Of a stretch of 64,000 nt of DNA, positions 43,594-53,078 are shown piece after piece; the stretch's first letter is position 1, and the number at the start of each line of letters is the position of its first letter. The stretch lies in the NCBI RefSeq assembly GCF_019492185.1, contig NZ_JAICCF010000003.1, positions 1,240,001 to 1,304,000 on the forward strand, written 5' to 3'. Origin of the DNA: Chitinophaga rhizophila. Its GTDB lineage: Bacteria; Bacteroidota; Bacteroidia; Chitinophagales; Chitinophagaceae. Position numbers and translations under genes: made by a program. Below the pieces are notes generated by a model, which was not told the DNA's origin, made no database searches, and saw only the letters and a program-made list of their open reading frames with translations.

Positions 43594-46362
43594 TTAAACA
43601 ACCAGGTTGATCATTCTGCCTTTAACTATCACTATTTTCTTTACTGGTTTACCATCTATCCATTTCTGCACGGCCTCGTTAGCAAGTACTTCCTTTTCAA
43701 TAGCTGCATTGTCTGCGTCTAGTGCGAAGCTCAGTTCAGTACGTGTCTTACCGTTTACGGCGATAGGGTAGTTAAATGCGCTCTCCTTGGTATATTGTTC
43801 TTCAAATACCGGATATGGAGCATCCAGAATGCTGGTAGTATGACCTAACAGGTGCCACAGCTCTTCAGCGATGTGCGGCGCATACGGGGTGAGTAATACC
43901 AGTAACGGTTCCAGTATACTGCGTTTGTTGCATTTAAGGCTGCTCAGTTCATTCACACAGATCATAAACTGGCTTACTGCTGTATTGTAAGAGAAGTTCT
44001 CGGTGTCTGCGTCGATCTTCTGAATCGTCTTGTGCAGCGCTTTGAGCTCTTCAGCTGTGGGCGGAGCATCTGTTACAATCAAACCTTTCTGCTCATCAGC
44101 GAAAAGACGCCATAGTTTCTTCAGGAAGCGGTGTACGCCTTCAATGCCTTTGGTATCCCAAGGTTTGGACTGCTCTACAGGGCCAAGGAACATTTCATAC
44201 ATACGGAAGGTATCAGCGCCGAATCTCTCTACGATGTCATCCGGGTTGACGGTGTTATACTTTCCTTTACTCATTTTCTCAAGCACAACTCCACAGATGT
44301 ACTTTCCATCTTCCAGTATAAATTCGGCATCTTTATTAGCAGGACGCCAATTTTTAAACGCCTCAATATCCAGTTCCAGACCATCGACAATATTTACATC
44401 TGTATGTAATTCATCTGTCTCATATTGATCTTTCAGGCCATGAGAAACGTAAGTATTAGTACCGCGAACGCGATACACCATGCGTGAGCTACCGCCGATC
44501 ATCCCCTGGTTAATCAGCTTTTTGTATGGCTCCTGGAATCCGATGAAGCCGAGATCATACAGCGCTTTAGTCCACATACGGGAATACAGCAGGTGACCTA
44601 CTGCGTGTTCGGTACCTCCTACATAAACATCTACCTGGTTCCAGTAGTCTGTTGCTGCACGATCAGCAAATACTTCCGTATTCTTAGGATCGGCATAACG
44701 CAGGAAATACCAGCTGGAGCCTGCATAACCAGGCATTGTATTAGTCTCCCTTTTCGTCTCAGCATCAACAGTTACCCAATCAGTGATATTAGCCAGCGGC
44801 CCTTCACCTTCTTCACCCGGCTTGTAGTTTTCTACGTGCGGAAGTGTCAATGGCAGTTCTTTTTCGTTCAGTGCGTAAGGAATACCATTTTTGAAAACGA
44901 TCGGGAACGGCTCACCCCAGTAGCGCTGACGGCTGAAACCGGAGTCTCTCATTTTATAGTTAATCTGGCGTTTACCGAGACCTAATGCTTCTATTTTGTC
45001 AATTACCACATCCATGGCTTCCCGCATGTTCATGCCATCCAGGAAGTCGCTATTCTGCAGCGTGGCCTCTTTGGTTGCGTTTGCCTCTTCACCATTGAAC
45101 GCATCACCAATAATATTGGTAATGTGGATGTCGAAGTGTTTAGCGAAGTTAAAGTCACGCTGGTCGCCGCAAGGAACGGCCATGATTGCGCCGGTGCCAT
45201 ATCCTGCCAGCACATATTCAGAGATCCATACCGGAATGCGCTGACCGTTGAACGGATTGAGCACATAAGCGCCGGTAAAGCAACCGGTGATCTGTTTTAC
45301 TTCAGCCAGACGTTCTCTCTCTGAACGGCTCTGCACATAATCAAGGTATTTGTCTACTTCTGCCTTTTGGTCGGGAGTTGTGATGAGTGATACCAGGTCA
45401 TGTTCTGGCGCTAACACCATAAAGTCTACGCCAAAGATGGTATCAGGGCGGGTTGTATATACGGTAACGCCTGCATTTTCAACACCGTCTATACTGAAAG
45501 TGATCTCAGCACCCTGGCTTTTACCGATCCAGTTACGCTGCATTTCTTTCATAGCTTCGCTGAAGGATACTGTTTCCAGTCCGTCCAGCAGTCGGTTAGC
45601 GTACTCGGTAATACGGAGGAACCATTGTCTCATTTTCTTTTTGACAACAGGGAAGCCTCCACGCTCACTCACACCATTGACTACTTCGTCGTTCGCCAGT
45701 ACTGTACCCAGTGCAGCGCACCAGTTTACTTCTGCGAAGGCCAGGTAGGCCAGGCGGTAGTGCATAAGTATCTCACGCTGACGGGCTTCGGAGAACTGAC
45801 TCCATTCTGCGGCAGTGAATTTTATGGTACGATCACCAGGACATTCGTGTGCAGCATTACCTGACTGTCCGAATATGGCGATCAGCTGGTCTATCCTTTC
45901 AGCTTTCTGGGTGGCACGGTTAAACCAGCTATCAAACAGCTGGAGGAAAATCCATTGCGTCCATTTGTAGTAACCAGGATCGCTGGTCTTTACTTCGCGT
46001 TCCCAATCGAAAGAGAAGCCGATGTTGTCCAGCTGTCTGCGAAAGGCTGCCAGGTTATTGGCGGTAGTTACGGCAGGATGCTGACCTGTTTCCAGGGCAT
46101 ATTGTTCTGCCGGCAGGCCGAAGGCATCCCAACCCATAGGGTGAAGGACGTTAAAGCCTTTTAGTCTTTTATAGCGTGCATATATATCAGAGGATATGTA
46201 TCCAAGTGGGTGTCCCACATGGAGTCCCGCTCCCGATGGGTAGGGGAACATGTCCAGTACGTAACATTTGGGTTTGGAGCTATTGTTGCTGACCTGGTAC
46301 GCTTTCGTTTCAACCCAGCGAGCCTGCCACTTTTTCTCAATCGCCCTGAAATTGTATTCCAT
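43594..46362 (-). CDS. leuS: Leucine--tRNA ligase
   Basis: A 922-residue class I synthetase, the usual Bacteroidota length. The HIGH motif appears as GAGLHVGHPLGY (residues about 43-54), the KMSKS motif as EKMSKGKYNT near residue 700, and the CP1 editing domain contains the TTRPDTIFGVDFM threonine-rich motif used to hydrolyse mischarged tRNA. The C-terminal part has the anticodon-binding helical domain and ends in the short tRNA-binding domain. The ATG at 46362 begins MEYNFRAIEKKWQARW, as in the family. It is divergent from ftsX. Confidence 0.97.
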   Translation of the reverse strand: MEYNFRAIEKKWQARWVETKAYQVSNNSSKPKCYVLDMFPYPSGAGLHVGHPLGYISSDIYARYKRLKGFNVLHPMGWDAFGLPAEQYALETGQHPAVTTANNLAAFRRQLDNIGFSFDWEREVKTSDPGYYKWTQWIFLQLFDSWFNRATQKAERIDQLIAIFGQSGNAAHECPGDRTIKFTAAEWSQFSEARQREILMHYRLAYLAFAEVNWCAALGTVLANDEVVNGVSERGGFPVVKKKMRQWFLRITEYANRLLDGLETVSFSEAMKEMQRNWIGKSQGAEITFSIDGVENAGVTVYTTRPDTIFGVDFMVLAPEHDLVSLITTPDQKAEVDKYLDYVQSRSERERLAEVKQITGCFTGAYVLNPFNGQRIPVWISEYVLAGYGTGAIMAVPCGDQRDFNFAKHFDIHITNIIGDAFNGEEANATKEATLQNSDFLDGMNMREAMDVVIDKIEALGLGKRQINYKMRDSGFSRQRYWGEPFPIVFKNGIPYALNEKELPLTLPHVENYKPGEEGEGPLANITDWVTVDAETKRETNTMPGYAGSSWYFLRYADPKNTEVFADRAATDYWNQVDVYVGGTEHAVGHLLYSRMWTKALYDLGFIGFQEPYKKLINQGMIGGSSRMVYRVRGTNTYVSHGLKDQYETDELHTDVNIVDGLELDIEAFKNWRPANKDAEFILEDGKYICGVVLEKMSKGKYNTVNPDDIVERFGADTFRMYEMFLGPVEQSKPWDTKGIEGVHRFLKKLWRLFADEQKGLIVTDAPPTAEELKALHKTIQKIDADTENFSYNTAVSQFMICVNELSSLKCNKRSILEPLLVLLTPYAPHIAEELWHLLGHTTSILDAPYPVFEEQYTKESAFNYPIAVNGKTRTELSFALDADNAAIEKEVLANEAVQKWIDGKPVKKIVIVKGRMINLVV

Positions 46363-46500
46363 ATAATAATTAATATTCTTTCTAATCTGTGCATGAGTCT
46401 ATTTCAGCTGCTCATGTAGCAGCTTAAAATAACGTTAAAGGATGACAAAAGTAAACATAACTCCTAATTTTTATTATTTTCGCCAATAAACGGTAGATTA

Positions 46501-47376
46501 ATGGCGCAGCAACCCGGTAAATCATCATCTAAAAAATCGAAACCTTCCTATCTCTACTCTATTATCGGGGTGGCACTTGTTCTTTTCCTGCTGGGAACGC
46601 TCGGGACGATTGTCATACATGCTAACAGGCTGAGTGAGTTTTTCAAGGAAAGTATTGAAATACAGGTGATTCTGAGGGATAACGTGAAAGAGGAACAGGC
46701 AATCGCCCTGCGTGACTCTATCGGTTCCCGCCCATACGTAAAGTCGATCGAGTACGTATCTAAAGAGAAGGCTGCTGACCGTTTTAAAAATGAGTTTGGG
46801 GAGGATTTTATCACACTTTTACAATACAATCCCTTATACGCAAGTATTAACGTAAAGGCGAATGCGCGTTATGTGAACCCGGACAGTCTTAAAATTATTG
46901 AGACTAACCTCTCACAGCAGAGCATTGTAAGAGAAATATCTTACCAGCGCGGACTTGTAAGCAAACTAAATGAAAATGTCCGTAAAATCGGGCTGGTAAT
47001 ACTGGGTATTTGTGTGTTATTGTCACTGGTAGTTATAGTGTTGATTGACAATACTATCCGTCTTGCCATGTTCAGTAACCGCTTCCTGATCAAGACCATG
47101 CAGATGGTAGGCGCTACGCGGTGGTTTATTGCCAAGCCGTTCGATATCCGCAGTATCATCAATGGGGCCATTAGTGCTATACTGGCAATAGCCGGACTGG
47201 TAGGTCTCATCTACGGTGCTGATCAGCTGCTGCCAGAACTGGCTGGTATGAGGGATTACTTCCTGATGACGGCACTGTTTATTGGTATGATCATTCTCGG
47301 TATCTGTATCTCCCTGGTGAGTACACACCGCTCTGTAATGAAATACCTGCGTTTAAAACTGGACGATCTTTATTAA
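46501..47376 (+). CDS. ftsX: Cell division protein FtsX
   Basis: A 291-residue membrane protein with a basic N-terminal tail, TM helix at about 21-40, a periplasmic loop of about 120 residues (the part that activates peptidoglycan hydrolases), and three C-terminal helices with the FtsX signature (VVLIDNTIRLAMFSNRFLIK). FtsX works with the ATPase FtsE, which is not in this window. It is followed by a DUF3098 gene and uppP, a gene order that I associate with Bacteroidota envelope biogenesis loci. Confidence 0.92.
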   Translation: MAQQPGKSSSKKSKPSYLYSIIGVALVLFLLGTLGTIVIHANRLSEFFKESIEIQVILRDNVKEEQAIALRDSIGSRPYVKSIEYVSKEKAADRFKNEFGEDFITLLQYNPLYASINVKANARYVNPDSLKIIETNLSQQSIVREISYQRGLVSKLNENVRKIGLVILGICVLLSLVVIVLIDNTIRLAMFSNRFLIKTMQMVGATRWFIAKPFDIRSIINGAISAILAIAGLVGLIYGADQLLPELAGMRDYFLMTALFIGMIILGICISLVSTHRSVMKYLRLKLDDLY

Positions 47377-47402
47377 TCTGATAATTACAGCATACCATAC
47401 AT

Positions 47403-47669
47403 ATGAGTAAAGCAACCTCACATATTAATGTTGATAAAACGGGCCAGGAGGTTCGTTCCGTTTTTCCAAAAGAGAATTATAAGATCATGGTTGCCGGACT
47501 GGCAATCGTAGTAGTGGGCTTCCTGTTGATGATGGGCGGTAACAGCAATGATCCTAATTCATTCAAGCCTGAAGAAGTATATAGTTTCCGTCGTATTACC
47601 CTGGCACCTATTGTAATTGTACTGGGACTGGTAGTAGAGATCTATGCTATAATGCGCAGGCCTAAATAA
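47403..47669 (+). CDS. DUF3098 two-helix membrane protein
   Basis: An 88-residue protein with two TM helices (about residues 29-47 and 65-84) separated by a short loop containing GGNSNDPNSF; the loop and following PEEVYSFRRITLAP are characteristic of DUF3098. Function is unknown. It starts 26 nt after ftsX, which suggests a role in the same division or cell-wall process. A terminator follows. Confidence 0.85.
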   Translation: MSKATSHINVDKTGQEVRSVFPKENYKIMVAGLAIVVVGFLLMMGGNSNDPNSFKPEEVYSFRRITLAPIVIVLGLVVEIYAIMRRPK

Positions 47670-47698
47670 GCTGATAAATAAGATATGAACATTCATAT

Positions 47699-47727
47699 GG
47701 CGATGAGCAGTTCATCGCCTTTTTTTT
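47699..47727 (+). terminator. Terminator after the DUF3098 gene
   Basis: GGCGATGA and TTCATCGCC form the stem, followed by eight T residues. Confidence 0.85.
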
Positions 47728-47771
47728 GATATTTACTTCACACCTCAGAAACTTAAACCCATTTAATTGTC

Positions 47772-48572
47772 ATGGAAATCTGGCAGGCGATTATTATTGC
47801 GATTGTAGAAGGACTAACAGAATTTTTACCTGTTTCATCAACAGGGCACATGGTTATTACCAGTGCGTTGTTAAATCTCAACAAAGACGAATTTACCAAA
47901 CTGTTTGAAGTATGTATCCAGCTGGGTGCTATTCTAGCGGTAGTCGTATTGTACTGGAAAAAGTTCCTGGTATTTGACAGGAACAGATTGAACTTTTACC
48001 TCAAGCTGGTGATCGCAGTATTGCCGGCGCTGATAATAGGTTTTCTCTTTGCAGACAAGATTGATGAACTATTGGAAAGTCCGTTAGTAGTAGGTATTAT
48101 GCTGCTATTAGGCGGTATCGTATTACTGTTTGTGGATAACTGGTTCAAGCAACCGACCATTGACAAGGACGAGGATATCACGTTTTTTAAGGCGTTGCGG
48201 ATAGGTTTCTGGCAATGTGTGGCCATGATACCTGGGGTAAGCCGTAGTGCAGCTACCATTATCGGTGGTATGCAGCAGAAGCTGACCCGTAATGTAGCTG
48301 CTGAATTTTCCTTTTTCCTGGCGGTGCCAACCATGGCCGCAGCAACAGGATATAAGTTGCTAAAAGGTCATGAACTGCTGATGTCAGATATGAACAACCT
48401 GAAGCTGTTGCTGATAGGTAACATAGTGGCGTTTGTAGTAGCAATGATCGCTATTAAGTTCTTTATCAATGCGCTGAAGAAATATGGTTTCAGAGTATGG
48501 GGATACTACCGCATCGTGGTGGGTATTGCTATTCTGGCAGCCATCGGTATGGGCTATAAATTATCCGTATAA
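47772..48572 (+). CDS. uppP: Undecaprenyl-diphosphate phosphatase (BacA type)
   Basis: A 266-residue polytopic membrane enzyme that recycles undecaprenyl diphosphate to the monophosphate carrier used for peptidoglycan and other surface glycans. Both family active-site motifs are present: EGLTEFLPVSSTGHM near the N-terminus and PGVSRSAATIIGG at about residues 155-167. About eight hydrophobic segments. It follows the ftsX/DUF3098 pair but has a terminator in front, so it is probably transcribed separately. Confidence 0.95.
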   Translation: MEIWQAIIIAIVEGLTEFLPVSSTGHMVITSALLNLNKDEFTKLFEVCIQLGAILAVVVLYWKKFLVFDRNRLNFYLKLVIAVLPALIIGFLFADKIDELLESPLVVGIMLLLGGIVLLFVDNWFKQPTIDKDEDITFFKALRIGFWQCVAMIPGVSRSAATIIGGMQQKLTRNVAAEFSFFLAVPTMAAATGYKLLKGHELLMSDMNNLKLLLIGNIVAFVVAMIAIKFFINALKKYGFRVWGYYRIVVGIAILAAIGMGYKLSV

Positions 48573-48589
48573 ATTTACCTTTTAATACC

Positions 48590-48620
48590 AGCTCCGCCCA
48601 CCCAAGGCGGAGCTTCTTTT
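48590..48620 (+). terminator. Terminator after uppP
   Basis: AGCTCCGCC and GGCGGAGCT enclose CACCCAA and are followed by TCTTTT. Confidence 0.75.
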
Positions 48621-48638
48621 TATTCCCTGAACGTTTTT

Positions 48639-49877
48639 ATGAAAAATAGTTTCCTGTACCTGTTCTGTACGCTGATGGCCTTTAGCGCCATGGCGCAGCA
48701 AAATTATGTTCCTGCAACTATCATCACCTTACAGCAGGATTCCCTGAAAGGATTTATCGAATTTCACGATTGGTTTCAGCCTCCTACTGAGATCCAGTTT
48801 AAGCAACAGCTATCAGATGCTACTGTGCAGCATTTCAAACCTGCAGATATCAGTGGCTTCCTGGTAGCAGTCCCTGATGTTGCGTATGCAGCGCGTAAAG
48901 TTCGTCTTGATATTACCTTTGAGGAGCTGGCTAATCTTCGGAAAGGGAATGAACGGGAAATACAGGACGCGGTGGTATTTCTCCGGAAGTTAACAGGGGG
49001 TGTTTACACGCTGTATGAATATATGGACAAGTATTCCCGCGCGCATTACATTTACGAGGGGAAACAAGCGCCTCCTACCGAGCTGGAATGTATCAAGACT
49101 TATTACAATCGTGCGTCAACTGAAGGCCTTGTGGAGGATGACCGTTACCATGCACAGCTAGAGGTACTATTTGCAGATAATCCGGCTGTGGCAGCCAGAG
49201 CCGGCACGGTAAAGTATCACCGGAAGAACCTTTCGAGGCTGTTTATTGCCTATAATACAGCTAGTAATCCGGCTACGGTAACAGTACCGGTAAATAGTGT
49301 CAGAACGAGGGTGAGATATCCGGTATCTTTCGGTCTGCTGGCTGGAGTGTCGCATAACAGCTTTAAAGTGAAAGGCGGCAATTCCGTAGCAGCAGCAACA
49401 TATCATTCAAATACATTCCTGACTGGCGGCGCATGGGTAAATATCCCGCTCGGAAAGGCACTGCCTAATGTATCGGCAGTAGGAGAGGTGATGTATAAGC
49501 GCTCAAGGGCACATACCAAGCCCTGGGAGGGTAGTATGTACAAATTTGACTTCAGTTACATACAGGTAAATACCCTGATTCGATATACTTACCCGCTAAA
49601 AGGGCTGTTCAGGCCATATGCCAATGTTGGTTTTGGTAATGGTTGGATGATCAGAGAAACTGAGAACCTGGCGCAATATCCATGGCGGCCTGGTATCTGG
49701 GAAAAGTCAGCAGAACCGCTGAGAAAGTATGAGCAGTCATTTATTGCAGGAGTTGGTTTTGATGTATCCAGAATGGGCGTGGAGTTTCGTTATAATTCCA
49801 GCAATGGATACGCCCCCCTGAATGGTAACCGGACAGTTATCAACAGTTTGCAGCTGCTGGTTAAATTCAGGTTGTAA
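48639..49877 (+). CDS. Exported protein with C-terminal beta barrel, paralogue 1
   Basis: A 412-residue protein with a signal peptide (ends AMAQ, about residue 20). The N-terminal half begins NYVPATIITLQQDSLKGFIEF, a pattern repeated in the adjacent gene, and the C-terminal half (from about residue 225) looks like an outer-membrane beta barrel: alternating hydrophobic residues, GLLAGVSHNSF, FRPYANVGFGNGW and a final LLVKFRL. Bacteroidota have many such PorT-like proteins of unknown role. It is about 30-nt spaced after a terminator and shares the region with its tandem copy at 49945. Confidence 0.75.
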   Translation: MKNSFLYLFCTLMAFSAMAQQNYVPATIITLQQDSLKGFIEFHDWFQPPTEIQFKQQLSDATVQHFKPADISGFLVAVPDVAYAARKVRLDITFEELANLRKGNEREIQDAVVFLRKLTGGVYTLYEYMDKYSRAHYIYEGKQAPPTELECIKTYYNRASTEGLVEDDRYHAQLEVLFADNPAVAARAGTVKYHRKNLSRLFIAYNTASNPATVTVPVNSVRTRVRYPVSFGLLAGVSHNSFKVKGGNSVAAATYHSNTFLTGGAWVNIPLGKALPNVSAVGEVMYKRSRAHTKPWEGSMYKFDFSYIQVNTLIRYTYPLKGLFRPYANVGFGNGWMIRETENLAQYPWRPGIWEKSAEPLRKYEQSFIAGVGFDVSRMGVEFRYNSSNGYAPLNGNRTVINSLQLLVKFRL

Positions 49878-49944
49878 CAGGCGTATATTAGTAGTTATAT
49901 AACACAACATTATCGGTCCGTGAAAGGACAATTTCTTAGTATTT

Positions 49945-51180
49945 ATGAAACGTATTTCCCTTTATCTATGCTGTATGTTCACGGCCTTAGCTGCCGTTGC
50001 ACAGCGTAATTATGTGCCTGTAACGATCGTTAAAGCACCCAATGATTCATTGAAAGGTTTTATCAATTTTCGTGACTGGTATCAGGCACCTAAGCAGATT
50101 ATTTTCAAGGAAAGTTTATCAGACACCAAAGAGCAGCATTTCGGCCCTGGAGATATCAGTGGTTTTGTGATCGGAGAGCCGGAGATGGAATATGTATCTC
50201 GTAAGGTCAGTATAGATGTTACGAAAGAAGATCTTACGGGCGACCAGGAAGCATGGCAGCGTACCATACAGGATACGCTGGTTTTTCTGAGGAAGATTGT
50301 TGGCGGTACGTACAACCTTTATGAGTATGCAGATATGCATTCCAGGATGCACTTTATTTATGACGGTCAACAAGTGCCTGCGCGTGAACTGGAAGTGATT
50401 AAAGCTTATGTGAAGCGTCCGAGTGGGGATGGTATTGTGACTGACGCACGTTATAAGCAGCAATTGGAGGAACTGTTTGCAGATAATAGATCGGTCGTAA
50501 AGAAGGTGTCTTTTTCAGGCTACAACGATAAGAGCCTGACTAGGCTATTCGTAGCTTATAATAGCCAGAAAGATCCTGCTACAGTAACCGTGCCGGATGT
50601 AAAAAAGAGGACCAGGTATCCGATATCCTTTGGTCTTATGGCAGGAATGGCATTTAACAGCTACACTTTTGACGGGATTGCGTTTAACGAGCAGAAAGGA
50701 CGTCATAAGTCAAACAGTACGCCAATAGCAGGTGTATGGTTAGATGTTCCTTTCGGAAGAATTGCCCGCAACTTTTCGGCTGTAATAGAGGGCTTTTATA
50801 AACAGTCCAAGACAAGTTTTACAAATCAGCCGGGCGATCAGTTTAAATATAATTTTAGTTATATCCAGTTCAACACAATGTTTAGGTATACCTATCCGAC
50901 CAAATCCGGCATTTCTCCTTATTTGAATGTTGGTATGGGTAATGGTATGGTAATAAAAATAACAGAGAATGACTACGCATACTGGAACAGGCCGAATGAG
51001 TGGCGAACTGCTATTGTGGGTCCGCGCAAACATGAGCAGTCATTAGTAGCAGGCGTCGGTGTGAACATTTACCGACTGGCTGCGGAGATCAGGTATAACA
51101 ATGGTAATGGTTTCTCGCCGTACAGTTCCGGGAAGACAACCTTTAACAATGTTCAGGTGGTAGCTAAACTGCGGTTTTAG
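49945..51180 (+). CDS. Exported protein with C-terminal beta barrel, paralogue 2
   Basis: A 411-residue protein, clearly a tandem duplicate of the preceding gene: the same signal peptide style, NYVPVTIVKAPNDSLKGFINF, the same DISGF element, a shared GGTYNLYEY region and the same barrel end ( VVAKLRF ). The loops of the barrel (about residues 240-280 and 330-355) differ most, as expected for surface-exposed parts. Its stop overlaps the convergent alanine dehydrogenase stop by 4 nt. Function is unknown. Confidence 0.75.
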   Translation: MKRISLYLCCMFTALAAVAQRNYVPVTIVKAPNDSLKGFINFRDWYQAPKQIIFKESLSDTKEQHFGPGDISGFVIGEPEMEYVSRKVSIDVTKEDLTGDQEAWQRTIQDTLVFLRKIVGGTYNLYEYADMHSRMHFIYDGQQVPARELEVIKAYVKRPSGDGIVTDARYKQQLEELFADNRSVVKKVSFSGYNDKSLTRLFVAYNSQKDPATVTVPDVKKRTRYPISFGLMAGMAFNSYTFDGIAFNEQKGRHKSNSTPIAGVWLDVPFGRIARNFSAVIEGFYKQSKTSFTNQPGDQFKYNFSYIQFNTMFRYTYPTKSGISPYLNVGMGNGMVIKITENDYAYWNRPNEWRTAIVGPRKHEQSLVAGVGVNIYRLAAEIRYNNGNGFSPYSSGKTTFNNVQVVAKLRF

Positions 51181-52394
51181 CCCTTAACGGCCAGCAGCAG
51201 TTCCAGGTCAGTATACTTTAATTTGAACTTTTCACTGAGGTGGTAGTTGGTCAGCGCGCCTTTGTACAGGTAAATGCCGTTACGTACGCCGCGCTTGATC
51301 CATACCAGGTTCTCGAAGCCGCCATCATCAGCAGCCTCCAGCAACAGGGGCATCAGTACATTACTGATTGCTTCTGATGCTGTACGGGCAAACCCGGAAG
51401 GGATGTTAGGCACGCAGTAGTGTACAACATCATATTTTTTGAAGACAGGGTTTTCGTGGCTGGTAATCTCTGAGGTTTCAAAACAGCCGCCACGGTCTAT
51501 ACTTACGTCAACGATTACAGAGCCGGCCTTCATATTGCTGACCATAGATTCGGTAACCACGATCGGGGTACGGCCACTCTGAGAGGATAATGCACCGACT
51601 GCTACATCGGCGTTACGGAGTTGTTCTGCCAGCACCTTAGGTTGCATAACAGAGGTGAATATACGTACGCCTATATTGTTCTGCAGGCGTTTCAGCTTGT
51701 AGATATTGTTGTCGAATACTTTTACGGAAGCACCCAGCGCCATTGCAGTTCTGGCAGCAAATTCCCCTACGATGCCAGCGCCTATAATCACTACCTTAGT
51801 GGGTGGAATGCCGGTTACACCGCCCAGAAGGATGCCTTTGCCGCGGTTACTGTTACTGAGGTACTGGCCGGCAAGCAGCATTACCGCCCCTCCTGCAATT
51901 TCACTCATCGCGCGTACAATAGGGTATGTACCAGCATCATCTTTCAGATTCTCGAATGAAAGTAAAGTGATTCTCTTTTCCATCATCTTCTGTACCTGCT
52001 CAATTTTGAGTGCGGCGAGATGGATAGGAGAGATGACGATCTGGTGAGGGTGCAGCAGTTCTATTTCCTCGTCATTCAGTGGAGCAGATTTGATGATAAT
52101 CTCTGCTTTGAATACCTCTTTTTTATCATAGAGGATTTCAGCGCCTGCCTCTGAGAAATCGGTATCATAGAAGTGGGAGCCGTCTCCTGCCTTATGTTCA
52201 ACCACAATATGGTGCCCATTACTGGCTAGGATACTTACAGCATCGGGTGTTAATGCAATACGGTTTTCCTGGAAGGACGTTTCTTTTGGTATGCCTATGA
52301 ATAAACGGGAATTTTTTTGAGGAATATCCAGCGTTTCTTCCAGTGGTGAATATGTAAAGCCAGCACTCACAACAGGTTTTTGCCTTTGCTCCAT
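51177..52394 (-). CDS. ald: Alanine dehydrogenase
   Basis: A 405-residue NAD-dependent enzyme of the alanine dehydrogenase/transhydrogenase alpha family. The N-terminal domain has IGIPKETSFQENRIALTPDA with the substrate Lys/Arg region, the Rossmann loop is KVVIIGAGIVGEFAART, and VIVDVSIDRGGCFETS is a family signature. It converts alanine and pyruvate; the direction is set by supply. An extra about 25 residues precede the family start. A minus-strand -7 box at 52436-52443 gives a leader of about 35 nt. Confidence 0.9.
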   Translation of the reverse strand: MEQRQKPVVSAGFTYSPLEETLDIPQKNSRLFIGIPKETSFQENRIALTPDAVSILASNGHHIVVEHKAGDGSHFYDTDFSEAGAEILYDKKEVFKAEIIIKSAPLNDEEIELLHPHQIVISPIHLAALKIEQVQKMMEKRITLLSFENLKDDAGTYPIVRAMSEIAGGAVMLLAGQYLSNSNRGKGILLGGVTGIPPTKVVIIGAGIVGEFAARTAMALGASVKVFDNNIYKLKRLQNNIGVRIFTSVMQPKVLAEQLRNADVAVGALSSQSGRTPIVVTESMVSNMKAGSVIVDVSIDRGGCFETSEITSHENPVFKKYDVVHYCVPNIPSGFARTASEAISNVLMPLLLEAADDGGFENLVWIKRGVRNGIYLYKGALTNYHLSEKFKLKYTDLELLLAVKG

Positions 52395-52435
52395 ATGATT
52401 ATCAAGATTGGTCCGGGTGATTTTTTCCGAGTATC

Positions 52436-52443
52436 CAAAGATA
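52436..52443 (-). promoter_or_regulatory. -7 promoter box for alanine dehydrogenase
   Basis: The minus strand reads TATCTTTG, a TAnnTTTG match. It lies between tsaE and ald, giving ald its own promoter. Confidence 0.5.
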
Positions 52444-52461
52444 CATCATTTGTTCAAAGCT

Positions 52462-52884
52462 TTATCCGGCGCGTAAAACCCTTTTTTTATCCGGTAGTAC
52501 AGAGAGTTGCAGCCTGACAGTATCCGTTGGTAGCAGGTCGCTGATGATGTCAGGCCATTCTATGAAACTGATAGCATGATCGCGGTATAAGGTATCTTCT
52601 ACGCCGGCAGCAATGGCTTCTTCTTCATCTTTCAGGCGGTATAGGTCCAGGTGGTAAATGCTGTGTTGCTGACCGTCTTCCGTGAATGCATATTCATTGA
52701 TGATGGAAAAGGTAGGACTGGCGGTGGCGTCTTCCACCCCCCTGGCAGCGCAGAGCGCTTTAACAAATGTCGTCTTGCCGGCACCCATTGGTCCTTCCAG
52801 GGTAAATATGCGTTGCTCCTTATAATGCTGCCAGAAGCTTTCCGCCGTAGCAGGAAGTTCTTCCTGAGAAAATATCCATTCCAT
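52462..52884 (-). CDS. tsaE: tRNA threonylcarbamoyladenosine biosynthesis ATPase TsaE
   Basis: A 140-residue P-loop protein with Walker A GPMGAGKTTFVKAL and the family SPTFSIINEY and YHLDLYRLKDEEE segments. With TsaB and TsaD it makes the t6A modification next to the anticodon of ANN-decoding tRNAs. Length is normal. It is upstream of ald on the same strand, but the ald promoter box between them suggests separate control. Confidence 0.95.
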   Translation of the reverse strand: MEWIFSQEELPATAESFWQHYKEQRIFTLEGPMGAGKTTFVKALCAARGVEDATASPTFSIINEYAFTEDGQQHSIYHLDLYRLKDEEEAIAAGVEDTLYRDHAISFIEWPDIISDLLPTDTVRLQLSVLPDKKRVLRAG

Positions 52885-53034
52885 GAAGTAAATTTAGCTA
52901 ATTACTATGTCATTGGTTGCTACCGGGTTGCATTAAAAATGCCGGTGTCCCGAACGAATTGATATTCTGTATGATAAGTCCGTATGCCGATACTGCGTTG
53001 CATTAATATTTTATTCGCATAAATCAGTGCTTGG

Positions 53035-53042
53035 TACCTTTG
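53035..53042 (+). promoter_or_regulatory. -7 promoter box for the P-type ATPase
   Basis: TACCTTTG matches TAnnTTTG, 36 nt before the ATG. GTTGCATTAA occurs twice upstream (52927-52936 and 52997-53006), which might be regulator sites. Confidence 0.4.
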
Positions 53043-53078
53043 TTATGGTATTTTGATATTAATAATTTTCCGAAGATC

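Noticed and set aside
52927-53006. GTTGCATTAA repeated upstream of the copper ATPase as a possible metal-regulator site
   Set aside because: Two copies 70 nt apart, not dyad-symmetric; too weak to list as an operator.
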